From the NCBI GenBank assembly GCA_029718625.1, contig CM056380.1:107092417-107156416 (forward strand): a DNA stretch of 64,000 bases, given 5' to 3'. Below, piece after piece: positions 33,148 through 62,340 of this stretch. The translations under genes and the position numbers were made by a program. The notes beneath the pieces were generated by a model that did no database searches, was not told where the DNA came from, and saw only the letters and a program-made list of their open reading frames with translations. The stretch is from Synaphobranchus kaupii (Eukaryota > Chordata > Actinopteri > Anguilliformes > Synaphobranchidae). Each line of letters starts with the position of its first letter. The first letter of the stretch is position 1.

Positions 33148-33255
33148 AAGCAGTAATCCAGAGATTCCCTGGTACCACCAAGGGCCACCTGGGGGTGGCG
33201 CTGAACCAAAAAATGACTGAATTGCGGGCCTTGAGGACCAAATTGAATAATTGAT
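33148..33255 (+). CDS. Candidate last exon of the coiled-coil gene, BEN-like end
   Basis: ATCACAG acceptor, then VIQRFPGTTKGHLGVALNQK, MTELRALRTKLNN and a TGA at 33253. AATAAA follows at 33263. The FPGTT and ALNQK pattern resembles the last helix of BEN domains (ending in x-N-Q-K-C-x-D), which bind DNA. The exon is on the same strand as exons A-C. The main part of a BEN domain was not found between 31640 and 33148, so this may be a gapped or pseudogenised copy. The BEN call is tentative. Confidence 0.45.
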
Positions 33256-33439
33256 TGTCTTAATAAAGGTTTTTTTAAATGAGCAATTGCATTTGTTATT
33301 CTCTTTTATTGACTCTTGATTTGAGCTAAAAGTGCCTTTATATGTAGGTAATACAATTATTTTATATGTGTAATATTAAAAGTTCCACTTACATGAAACA
33401 TATATTTCAAATATATTGGCAGTTCATATATGCCACATA

Positions 33440-34968
33440 CACTACTCACAAAAAGTTAGGGATATTTGGCTTTCGGGTGAAATTTATGGAAAATGTAAGT
33501 TCACGCTACAGTGATATTATACGTATCATGAAAGTAGGGCATTTAAGTAGAACCATGCAATGGTGATTTCCTCATCTCAAACAATTTATTGAAACAAAAG
33601 CCAACAACAGTGGTGGGTATACCACAACAAAAATGTCAATGTCTCAATAACTTGTCATGTGCCCTTGAGCATCAATTACAGCTTGACAACGACGTCTCAT
33701 GCTGTTCACAAGTCGACTTATTGTCTGCTGAGGCATGGCATCCCACTCTTCTTGAAGGGCGGCCCTCAGGTCATTGAGGTTCTGGGGTACAGAGTTACGA
33801 GCCTCTACACGGTGAGTCAGCTGATCCCATAGGTTTTCTATGGGATTCAGGTCTGGAGAAAGTGCAGGCCACTCCATTTGAGGTACCCCAGTCTCCAGCA
33901 GCCTTTCCCTAATGATGCGACCTCGATGAGCTGGAGCATTGTCGTCCATGAAGATGAAATTAGGCCTGTGTTGTTCATGCAGGGGCACAATGACTGGATT
34001 AATGATGTTATTCAGGTAGTATGGGCTTGTCACTACCATTCACAAAGTGTAGGGCAGTTCTGTATTGACTAGACACACCTGCCCACACTGTAACACCGCC
34101 ACCACCAAAGGGTCGTCTGGTGACAACAGTGGCTGATGCATAGCGCTCTCCTTGACGTCTCCAACATCGTTGGCGGCCATCATTTCTGCTCAACGTGAAT
34201 CTACTTTCATCAGAGAACAGCACTGAGGCCCACTGGTCCCTCGTCCAGCGTAAATGCTCCCTGGCCCATGCAAGACGATGACGCCTGTGCCTGGTGGTGT
34301 GGTCAGGTACCCTTGCAGGTCGTCTAGCACGCAGACCACGCTGATGTAAACGGTTTCGAATGGTCTGACGTGACACTTGGGTGCCTCTCACCTCCCTTAA
34401 ATGTGCCTGGAGTTGAGTGGCATTCATCATCCGGTTCCGCAGGGCACTGTTCACAATGAAGCGGGCATCAGTGTGGGATGTGGCCAAAGGACGTCCACTT
34501 CTATGCCTTTCTGTGACTCTTCCAGTCTCTCTGTATCTCTGTTGCAACCTGCTGATGACACTCTGTGACACTCTAAGCTCAGTGGCCACTTCCCTCTGAG
34601 AACATCCTGTTTGAAGCCTCGCAATGGCGAGGTACTGTTGATCAATTGTTAGGTGTCGTCTTGGTCTCATGATGTCAAAATGTGAATAGCATGATGAAGA
34701 GGACTGTTTAAATACCAATTCTAATTGAACCAGGAAATTTATTGGTCGATTCATGGATCAAACACCTGTTGTGAATTTTGCCGTTCAGCTCCTTGTTAGA
34801 GAACAGCAAGTTGTGCAAAAAGTACTGAAACATTGAATAGTTGGACATGTGCATTCAAAAGTTTAGAGAAGGTCAAATTAATTTCACCTGTAAAGGTTAT
34901 AGTGCATTTTAGGTTCATCCTGAAATTTCACCCGAAAGCCGAATATCCCTAACTTTTTGTGAGTAGTG
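33440..34968 (-). mobile_element. Nearly intact Tc1-like transposon, 1.53 kb
   Basis: The ends CACTACTCACAAAAAGTTAG and the complementary CTAACTTTTTGTGAGTAGTG are flanked by TA on both sides (33438-33439 and 34969-34970). The inverted repeats extend over GGCTTTCGGGTGAAATTT. It carries one transposase gene on the minus strand with a single frame break, so this is one of the youngest elements in the window. Confidence 0.95.
33644..34670 (-). pseudogene. Tc1-like transposase (DD34E type), single frameshift
   Basis: The start was chosen at MRPRRHLTIDQQYLAIARLQ. A first helix-turn-helix (CSQREVATELRVSQSVISRL), an RHRSGRP AT-hook-like linker, and a second helix-turn-helix (TQVSRQTIRNRLHQRGLRAR) form the DNA-binding half. 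The catalytic motifs are VLFSDESRF (first D), FIFMDDNAPAH (second D) and [12 protein letters not shown] (E). Total length is about 340 residues, as usual. Near 34040 a one-base indel after TALHFVNG moves the reading to VTSPYYLNNI. Without it the protein would be complete. It would cut and rejoin the element at TA sites. Confidence 0.9.
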
Positions 34969-35192
34969 TATATACAAATAATGTGTATGTTGTATACATG
35001 AGTAACATATAGGTATGTTATATAAGCTTTTTAAATGGCTAATATATGTCAGACATATATGGACATATATGAAAATGTTCCAATATTTAATAGGTTTCAT
35101 ATACGGTATTTAATATAGGCATACATGTTATTCCCTCCTATGTCCATATATGGAAATCCCCTATATGTACATATATTAGATTTCCGTATGGG

Positions 35193-36019
35193 GCTGCTCG
35201 CTAGGAGCTGTGGATATGAAGATTCTAAGATGACCTAATCATGAATTTTATCCGTGCTGCAGAAATGATCCGGGTGACGTAATTAACGTTCTAAAACAGC
35301 TAACCGAAGCTGCCTGCTAGTTGTAGTTAGGTTCTCTGGAGATAAAGATTCTGAGACGACCTAGCTAACGTCAACCATTCCTCCGTGTTTATGGGTCATT
35401 TTCACGGATAAAACGGGTTCATTTCAGTAAATAACGGCCACACATATCGTCTATATCCTTGACAGGATAGTTATCTGTCGTCATGAATGCGAATGTAATG
35501 TTTTTAACTGAGATAAATGTGCGAATTTATCCACGAAAATATAGCTACAAAAGAACGAAATGTCATTTTTTTTTAAAAAGTGGGCTATCTGCAGTGGTTT
35601 GGGCTGGAACTGTAAAAGTGGAGTAATAACACAACACTACCTAACTTACTGATAAGATCATTGTGAGCTCGCTTTCCACACAGGATTTGAGCCACATGCT
35701 CCCACATATCTTGGTTATGACTTTGTAGTAGGCTACATCCCGGTTCGTGTGCTCCCTTCGAACCACGTCTTGGCCAATCCTAGCGCTTGAATGCTATGCA
35801 GGGCGTTATAGCTCAAAGCCGGGTATAAGTCAAGTTCACTGCCATGACGATTCCGAAAGGATACACGCGATGACAGCACTGCGAATGAGAACAGTTCTGT
35901 GGCTTTGCTGTACTGGTAAGTGCATCTTGCGGTAGAATTAATCATTGATTTTAATGTCATTTAATATTGTATGCAATTGTTTTAATTGATTTTTTAAGAT
36001 GGATTTCATTTTAATTCTT
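35193..36019. other. Spacer with one candidate first exon
   Basis: Apart from the small exon below no gene is seen. GATCCGGGTGACGTAATTAACGTTCT at about 35268 resembles 28090-28180 (GATCCGGGTGAATATT, TGACGTTCTAAAACAGC), so flanking DNA on the two sides of the 7-kb unit is related. Confidence 0.4.
35870..35915 (+). CDS. Candidate signal-peptide exon
   Basis: ATG begins MTALRMRTVLWLCCT and runs into GTAAGT at 35916 in phase 1, the phase of many immunoglobulin-superfamily first exons. A TATAAG lies about 45 bases upstream, and an upstream ATG gives only a nine-codon frame. No partner exon was found between here and the kinase gene. The pattern may be chance, or a first exon of a gene whose other exons were lost. 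Confidence 0.25.
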
Positions 36020-36445
36020 TGAGTTGGAGAGCTGCACGGGAATGGGGACAGCGGTAATAGCGCGGAATTTGTAATCCGCGGGTTTGGGGACAAAATAAAA
36101 ATATTCCCGCGGTGACAGCGGGAATGGGGATCGGCTTTACGGTGTTCCCGCAGGAACGATAATGGCTTGTAGGCTATGTTAGCACTGTGGTAACGGTCAT
36201 GAGATATTATGGTCATTATTGAGTTGCACTGGTAACAGTGACAACATCGTCTGCCAATAATCATGGAGAAGCAAAAGGCTGACACACATGTAGCCTACTC
36301 ATTCATCTTAAAAGTGACCGTCTAGTTTGTGTGGAACAATACACAAAAAAGCGTCTATGGAAAGAGTTTGCTTTGATTAAAGTTGACGGGAATATTGTTG
36401 CGTTCCTCAAATGCAACACATGCCACGCGACTTTAAAATAGCCGA
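36020..36445 (+). pseudogene. hAT-type element remnant with BED zinc finger
   Basis: GGGAATGGGGACAGCGG repeats lead into a frame at 36358-36441 reading WKEFALIKVDGNIVAFLKCN then TCHATLK and stop. The W-x-x-F and C-x-x-C spacing is that of a BED zinc finger, the DNA-binding start of hAT transposases. The rest of the protein is absent, cut by the next element. Confidence 0.55.
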
Positions 36446-36695
36446 TCGACAATCTGATCTCCTGTGAATTCGGCAATATATACTGATAGTTAGTGTCTCA
36501 AAAAACGGTACCTGTTTCCGAATTTTGCACAAGCGCCCCCATGAGCCTGTACTGGGAACTACTGACCAATGCTCAGTTGTAGAGTGTAAGGAGATTTCGT
36601 GAAAGATACATAGTGAGAGAGAAGCTTGTGATAGAAAAACAATCGGTAGCTAGGCTACATATTGCCGAATTCACATGAGATCAGGTTGCTAGAAC
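36446..36695. mobile_element. Small MITE interrupting the BED remnant
   Basis: ATCTGATCTCCTGTGAATTC with GGCAATAT at the left pairs with ATATTGCCGAATTCACATGA at 36660-36690. It is about 250 bp and non-coding. It directly follows the BED zinc-finger fragment. Confidence 0.65.
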
Positions 36696-36886
36696 TAGTA
36701 ACCAGAAATAGAATTTGCGGCGAGGGGTTTTCAGTTCAAAAAGAACTACCAACCAGCAGTTTTGCTTGACAACGGGAAAACAACATGCCCAAACGACAGC
36801 GGAAGGATATTTAAATCTCAGCTGATTAAATCCATAAAAATCAATAAATATGAAAGTAACTATATATAATAATCATTGGTAACCAT

Positions 36887-36953
36887 GGTATAAACGCAAT
36901 AATCCACTCCGAGGTGTGGATTACAACCATGTAATCCACACCTCGTCGTGGAT
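36887..36953. repeat. Perfect-arm hairpin, about 28-bp arms
   Basis: AATAATCCAC, two bases, then CGAGGTGTGGATTACA is mirrored after a short loop by TGTAATCCACACCTCG, two bases, GTGGATTATT. Probably the centre of a foldback MITE. Confidence 0.85.
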
Positions 36954-36969
36954 TATTGGTTATCCTAGC

Positions 36970-38013
36970 CTACTTAGTATAATTATGTGGAACATTTTCT
37001 CCCACTATGCTGCATCAACAGGTGTTGTGTGTTTAACAGCTACTATGCTTGTATCTTATAGTTGAGGAGGTAAATAAGTTTAAATGAATGTGATTGACAC
37101 ATATGTAAGAAAAGAAGAGCAAGATGAGGAGTGGCCAGGCAGATTTTTACCGAGCAAAAGCAGGACCAAGTCATCGTTACGTCATAGTGCACTTGAAGAT
37201 CGGCTAACTCATTCCTGGTGCGAATTTTTTAAAGTACCTGTATAATGAATTCCAAAATTGGTGTGATTATGTTAGGTGCGTCACATTCGACACTAAAGAA
37301 CTTGCTATTTACTAATACAGTAAGGTTAACTAATAAAATAATGTTATTTTGTATATTTCACAAACTGCCCCATTCATTTATAAAATGCCCCTGGATTTCA
37401 GTCAGTGAGGGCAAAAATTGCCCCCTTAAAAATTTTTTATTTCCTACACTGTAGGCACTGGATTAGCCCGGTCACCTGACTAATCATACAGTTAGTGGTT
37501 AAATGTGACCCTCATGAAAGAAATTTGTCATCCTAGCACGCAGAGGAAAGGAAATAAACAGACATAATTTCAAACAATAAAAGTTGTTGAGTGACCGAAT
37601 ACACCATTATCCATCTGGTACACTGCACACAGACAGATTCAATATACTTGTCACAATTTGCAATTTATCCATACATGCACACAAAACAACAACAGCTCAA
37701 TAGATCAGCTTTTACCATACAAATCCCCACAGTTAACAAACTTATGGAAGTTGTTAAAAGGTTTTTGATCTCTGTCCAAGCATAAAGTTGTGCTACACAG
37801 CACTTCTAAGGAATTCAGCAAGATTCAGATCTATCAATAAAACGCCCACCTGGCCAATGTAAAATGTGATTGGACAGTTGGTATTCTGTTGTGTCGTACC
37901 GTTCCCAGTATCTTACTTTCTGATTTGCGGATTTGGGGACCTGGAGATGGATATCTCACCAATACGGCTGTGCTGGCAAGACTCAGCACAGGGGTTTAGG
38001 GGCAGAACTCGGG
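36970..38013. other. Non-coding spacer
   Basis: No exon, RNA gene or clear repeat boundary was recognised. Confidence 0.5.
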
Positions 38014-38172
38014 GGGTGCGTCCCAATCCTTTCCTCCATTCGTCTCCTACCCGGAAGTATGCAAAACTGCCTGTACATTTCAAGTAGAACTAGTTCCGTG
38101 TACAGTAGGCTATACAATGTACCTGACATTGCGGTTTGTGTCAAGACATTAATTAATATGTAACCATAAATA

Positions 38173-39661
38173 CAGTCAAGCCGGAAAGTCTGCACACTCC
38201 TTTCACCTTCTCCACGTTTTATTACGTTACAGACATATTCTACAATTTTTTGATATGACACCCAAAAGTGAGCTGAGGTGCATTTTGTTTCCATTGATAC
38301 TGCTTGAGATGTTTCTACAACTTAATTGGAGTCCACCTGTGATAAATTCAATTGGTTGGACATGATTGGGGATTGCCAACACCTGCCTATATAAGGTCCC
38401 ACAGTTGACAGTGCATGTCAGAGCAAACTCCAAGCCATGGGGTCAAAGGAATTATCTGCAGACCTCAGAAACAGGATTGTGTCAAGGCATAGATCTGGAG
38501 AAGGGTCCGGAAAAATCTCTGCAGCTTTACAGGTCCCAAAGAGCACAGTGGCCACCATCATCTGTAAATGGAAGAAGTTTGGAACCACCAAGAATCTTCC
38601 TAGACCTGGCCGCCTGGCCAAACTGAGCAATCGGGGAAGACGGGCCTTGGCCGGGGAGGTGAGCAGGAATCCAAGGGTCACTCTGACAGCTCCAGCGTAT
38701 CCTTGTGGAGATGGGAGAACCTTTCAGAAGATCAACCATCCAGGCAGCACTCCACCAATCAGGCCTTTATGGTAGAGTGGCCAGACGGAAGCCCCTCCTT
38801 AGTAAAAGGCACATCACAGTCCGCTTGGAGTTTGCCAAAAGGCACCTAGAGGACTCTCAAACCATGAGAATCAAGATTCTCTCGTCTGATGAAACCAAAA
38901 TTTAACTTTTTGGCCTGAATACCAAGCGTCACATCTGGAGGAAACCAGGCACCGCTCATCACCTGGCTAATACCATCCCTACAGTGAAGCATGGCGGTGG
39001 CAGCATCATGATGTGGGGATGTTTTTCAGCAGCGGGAACGGGGCGACTAGTCCTGATAGAGGGAAAGATGAATGCGGCTAAGTACACCGAGATCCTTGAA
39101 GAAAACCTGCTCCAGAGCGCTCTGGACTGGGGCGAAGGTTTACCTTCCAACATGACAACGACCCGAAGCACACAGCCAAGAGAACAAAGGAGTGGGTTCG
39201 GAGAAGGTCTGTGCATGTCCTTGAGTGGCCCAGCCAGAGCCCAGACCTGAATCCAATTGAACATCTGTGGAAAGAGCTGAAAATGGCTGTGTATCGACGC
39301 TCCCCATCTGACCTGACGGAGCTTGCAAGGATATGCCAAGAGGAATGGGCAAAAATGTCTTGAAACAAGTGTGCCAAGCTCGTAGCTTCTTTCCCAAGAC
39401 GCCTTGAAGCTGTAATCGCTGCCAAAGGTGCAGCAACCAAGTATTAGGCTAAGGGTGTGTACAGATATGTAACCCCTAAATAACTTATTTTTGTCAGTAA
39501 AATAAGATTGCATATTTTATAAAAACCTGTTTTCACTTCGTCATTATTGGCTATTGTGTGTAGAAAGGCAAAAAATGAACTCAATCTATTGTAGTATAAG
39601 TCTGTAACGTAATAAAACATGGAGAAGGTGAAAGGAGTGTGCAGACTTTCCGGCTTGACTG
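38173..39661 (+). mobile_element. Tc1-like transposon, 1.49 kb, nested in a MITE
   Basis: CAGTCAAGCCGGAAAGTCTG at the start and its exact complement at the end are flanked by TA (38171-38172 and 39662-39663). The inverted repeats extend over about 65 bp, through CACGTTTTATTACGTTACAG with one or two differences. Confidence 0.95.
38437..39447 (+). pseudogene. Tc1-like transposase with several frameshifts and stops
   Basis: MGSKELSADLRNRIVSRHRS starts a helix-turn-helix region continuing KISAALQVPKSTVATIICKW and the GRP linker (PRPGRLAKL). Later segments are in other frames: QSGLYGRVARRKPLLSKRHI, ILSSDETKI (first D) followed by a stop, [28 protein letters not shown] (second D), [17 protein letters not shown] (E) and the end at 39445. 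It has the normal Tc1 order and length, but at least three frame breaks make it inactive. Confidence 0.9.
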
Positions 39662-39743
39662 TATGTAATTAATATGTAATCAGCAACATTCGATTAGGAC
39701 ACAAAGATCCGTTTCCGGGGCATGGAGTATTGGGACACACCCA

Positions 39744-40545
39744 GGGTAATTGTGATGGGTAAAGAAGCGGCAGGGACATCATGTGCTTTGGAGGACAGCG
39801 CTTCAGCCAATCAGAATCGATTACGGAGGTTGTGATGGGCGTTGCAGCAAGAGCATGATTGGGTATTCCAAATTGGGAGAAAAGGGGAGGGAAAGCATCA
39901 AAAAACAGTTCTGCCAAAATTGCAAATGGCTTCCCCTGCACCTTCCCAACTCCTGGCAAAAATGTGATGAATATGAACCAGATTATTATTTATTTTTTGG
40001 GTAAGCCCTGGGATGTGGAGATACTGTCAATAAATGTTATTTTAGCCAGCGGGTATTCATAAGTTTCAATCCAAAGCACATACTTCAGATGCTATGATCA
40101 GTTTCATTCAGTTTTGTTTACTTACCACAGAATTGTGAACTAATATAATTTGTACTGGATGACGAGTATGCCACCTGCTAAGTTCTGGGTGGGGCATTTT
40201 ACAAAAAACAATGGCAATTTACTTTGTAAAAACTCTCATTAACTTAAAAGTTTTAGAGCTTTCAGCCATTGATGCGACATTGTCAGAAATGCAGCTACTG
40301 TAAGCCTATGCATGGGTGTGAGAAGATGAGGACAAAATAATGTGTTGTGTTGTTTTACTGCTGTTGCTTGGGTGTGTGTTCTGGTGCGTAATTCTTCCAC
40401 AATGTACGTGTCCGTGCTTTGAGAATAGTATTAAAAGACAGTCCTAAAGCACAGGACAAGGAGATGCATAGATGCATTTAATCGTGCAATGTGATGCTCT
40501 CGGTCTAGGAGGTAATCACACCTTATGATTTTTGGTGGCTGGAAC
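39744..40545. other. Non-coding spacer upstream of the kinase gene
   Basis: No gene or clear repeat was recognised. Confidence 0.5.
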
Positions 40546-40595
40546 TTACGTCACCGAAACGCAGGTGTCGGGTGACGTAATATGTCGGGTGACGT
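40546..40595. promoter_or_regulatory. Cluster of three CRE/ATF-type motifs, possible mapk8b promoter
   Basis: TTACGTCA (40546-40553), TGACGTAA (40573-40580) and TGACGT (40590-40595) lie within 50 bases. TGACGTAA is a preferred site for ATF2/c-Jun dimers, which are JNK targets. The cluster lies about 2.9 kb before the first coding exon, in a place suited to a promoter. Function is inferred only. Confidence 0.35.
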
Positions 40596-40699
40596 TGCAC
40601 GCATGTCTTTTGCAGTGCTCTGCTCTTGCACCGAGGGCCTGCCAGTGAGCGCAAACGCCTGTGTGTGAATGCAGAGGTTAGCACCAAACTAGCAATGTT

Positions 40700-40823
40700 T
40701 CTGAACGTCACATAATAGCTAATACTATTATTTTATTATTTTATATAAATATTTCCTGTCCATTTGAGTGACTGGAATTGAAAACGGATTGAAAGAGGAA
40801 GGTTATCCTTGTAATTCGTCCGT
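40700..40823 (+). other. Possible non-coding first exon of the kinase gene
   Basis: A donor-like GTGAGTTG at 40824 follows CGTCCGTGG, about 230 bases after the CRE cluster. JNK1 genes have an untranslated exon upstream of the ATG exon. The start is unknown and the call is weak. Confidence 0.25.
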
Positions 40824-59215
<18,392 letters not shown>

Positions 59216-62045
59216 CTATCAGCTCCTCGTGCTCCCACTCTTTTGTGTTTGGTGAGATAGAATTTAGGCCACTTTTAAATTCATTTAAAATTTCTTTTGT
59301 TCTCAGAATTTTGCTTTCAGGCTGTAAATAATTGTGGCGGATCTTTTGAACATTTTGATTTTAAAAGCAAAGGAATCTACTGAATGTGAATATTTTGCAA
59401 TGTTTTTTTTATTATTATTTAATTATTTTTTATCTCTGGCAATATAATTTTGCCCTACTATTGTAGAATGATGGAGATCATTTGTAAGGATTTAAAGGTA
59501 AATATACTTTAATTTTATATATTTAATTTTTTACTTTGGCTTGCAGTGTGCCATTTTTTAAATCACATTTTAAGTGAGCACCCATTGAAATATGGCATTA
59601 TTGTTTTACATTAAAATCAGAAATTAAATATTGCATTACTTTTATCACACAGGCGATATTGCATGAAGTGCAAATATCCAGGCCGTAGATATCGAACAGA
59701 TTTGTTAAATATATTTAAGGACTTTGTTTGGCTTTATTGTAATAAGTTCTCCAGTCGAGGTAGGTTTTGTACATTAATTTGTCTTAAGAGATTTGAGATA
59801 TTTTCAGATTCTGGTATTGCTGGATTCCTCTACTTGTTTGTTGTTAAGTTGTTTCCTGGCTAAACCTTGTTTTCCAGGAAACTGCTGACGGGTTACGTAT
59901 TTCTAGTAAAAGTTGATTTGTTCAATGATTACTTCCAAACGCAGCAAAAGCTATATTATAAGCCATCATAGCAGCTAAGGCAAATGTGCTAGCGCAAACA
60001 ACAGTGAATGCTATGTTATAAGCCATCAAAGCTAAGGCAAATTTACTAGCACAAAGTGAACCCTGCTTGTTTCTCGGTACTTGCTTGCTACGGCACTCAG
60101 CTCTTCTGCTGGGTCTCGCATTATCAGGAAACGGACTATGAGACCACTTAAGAGGTGCTTTGCTAAATAGATCACTAAATTAGATTGTGGTCTATTTGAA
60201 AAACAGCTGAATGGCAGTTAAATTTGGTGAGCGGGACAAAGGCATACCTGTTACAGGGCTGTGTAACAAGGACAGATTACAGGTCCTCACAATGCCAGTT
60301 AAATGTGTTACATACTGTGTCAACATCTTTCTGAGAAATTTCGTTTTTAAAATTCAGAAACCTTGGTCTAAATTTTATGTAATGTATATACTTAATTTAT
60401 ATTGCGATTTGCAGTATATTTAATGAGCATTTAGGGCTTTCTTAATTTATAAAAAAGCTAAACAAGCCCCAAGAATTATTACAATACGGTAAGTAGTGAT
60501 AGAACTGGGTGTACAATAAATTTAAACAAGCACATTAATTTTGTCTGCCTGCTCTGTACAAGGTGTAAACGGATGCAGTTGTTTAAAAAATTTGAGACTA
60601 AATTCTGTCAAAATTGTATGCAATAATATCCTTTTTTTTTTTATTTATTCATGGAAAAGTGCCTGTATTTGCTGTGCATTCATTCCTAAAGAGAGGCATT
60701 CAAGTTTTTTTTGAGGTACACAGATGGTGAAACTAGTATTTTTTCCAGAATATTCCACAAAGCTAGTTTTATACTGCATGGGTGCAACTCAAACGTGTAA
60801 ATGGCGCTTCGACACAACGACACGGCCCACTTTAATATGGTGTATTTGTTTGATTGCTTCGAGACCCTTGGGGCAGTTTTTTTTTTTTCAAGGTTTTTCA
60901 TCAAAGTAAGAGCTGAATGATAGCTGTCGCCTTGGCATTGAGATGCACTGACCACAGCTTACAGCTGCACTTCGCTCCAAATTCCTTCATGAACATACAC
61001 GTTAGAAGTATGAAGTTACACAGAAAATTGTCAGCAACTATTTTGCAACTTTTAAGCACAACCCACTTTGAATAGTGTCCAGATTTTTCTTTTCAAAGCA
61101 CTGTGTGGAATGTGTAATTATTTACTAGAGTTTATGGAAATTTACCTTAAAAAAAAAACAACTGAATTGCTTACATGCCTTTGTGTGGCGTCTGATGCGA
61201 CTTCTCCTCCTCAGTACCCAGCACAATTCCTTTAACCAGGAGATTTTTTTTATTTGCGTTTATTTTAAGTGCTCTTAATTTCTTTTCGTTTTGGTTTTTT
61301 CTGCTTTTCTGATGCTTCTGTTGAAAATGTTACAATCAAGTTTAAAGTGAGCTTTGATGAACTACCTCACGCTAAATTTTTGAATAGTTCTAGGACAACA
61401 TTAGCTACCCTCGCTACTAGGTGTAGGAAACAAATGTGAAATAGAAACATTTAGTTATTTATTTGAATGCATACTATTGTCCATGTTAGGAAATGTCTAG
61501 CATTGTAATGTAATTGTAAATTTCACTTCCTTTTTAAAAAAATTTTTTTTAAACAGTTTATGTGCAATACCTTTTGTTATTTGTACATGTAGTGAGCCAT
61601 AGGTGTAGTCATTTAGATGTGTTTTGAAGGAGGTAGAAAAATGTTTGGTATTGTCATCCATGTATATATTTTTTAAACTACCCCCCCCAACCACCCCCTC
61701 AAAAAAAATTCTAATAATTTTGTCAGTACAGTCAATATTAATGTAACCCGCATTGCTGCTTTTGTGCCAGCACCATGGCAACAGCGGAGGAACCCAATGC
61801 TTAGTGGAGGTGATGGTTCGATGGTAAGGCCAAATAACTAAACGAAAACGATTGCCTAAAAACAAGCTCATGTGATTACGGTTTCTGGTTTGTAATGTTT
61901 GCTTGATAGGCCAGCTGTGCCGTTTATTTAAAACAACATAACATTAAAAAACAAGAATTACCACAGACGATGGGCATTATTGGAATATGTGTACTAGAAT
62001 CCAATAATGCCAGCCTCAATAAAAGTATTGCAAATAAACAGTTGA
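59216..62045 (+). other. mapk8b: mapk8b 3' untranslated region (inferred extent)
   Basis: AT-rich sequence without exons. JNK1 genes have long 3' untranslated regions, so an extent of about 2.8 kb is plausible. The end is placed at the tandem signals below. Confidence 0.5.
62018..62038 (+). terminator. Tandem AATAAA polyadenylation signals
   Basis: AATAAA at 62018-62023 and 62033-62038, followed by a T- and GT-rich stretch (TGTTTGTCATTTGCTTTTTT). These are the best candidate signals after the stop codon. Confidence 0.5.
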
Positions 62046-62340
62046 ATATGACCATGTTTGTCATTTGCTTTTTTCCCCCCTCACAGTATCAAAACACTTT
62101 TGTCTAAGTATGCTCTTCAGGCTAACAGCAAAGTGCCTTAATTGTGAATAACAGAATACTATTATTTATTATTCCGCTGACATTACTGAAATTTCCTGAC
62201 CCGGAGGTGATGCCAAATTTCATCTAACATTGAAGTGTCTGGTTTGATATAGAAAGTAAGTTTTTGAACAAGTTTTGTCAGAAAAGCTTCTGTATCACAT
62301 ATATTTCCAGTGCTACTGTTTTCTGAGTAAAACAGTATGT

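Larger units (their letters stand above)
28203..35192. mobile_element. Possible 7-kb unit bounded by ATATATG-rich inverted ends
   Basis: CCCATATGGAAATCTAATAT at 28203 is matched by the complement of 35165-35192. Both sides continue into about 200 bases rich in CATATATG. Inside lie a decayed Tc1, a SINE tail, two copies of a Tc1-type repeat, the coiled-coil/BEN-like exons and a nearly intact Tc1-like element. It is either one large element carrying a gene or a small MITE split by later insertions. No clear target duplication was found. Confidence 0.4.
38014..39743. mobile_element. MITE (GGGTGCGTCCCAAT ends) interrupted by a Tc1-like element
   Basis: The left part (38014-38172) matches 13811-13985. 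The right part (39662-39743) ends with ATTGGGACACACCCAG, the inverse of the left end. Between them sits a complete Tc1-like element, so the order of insertion is clear. Confidence 0.75.
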
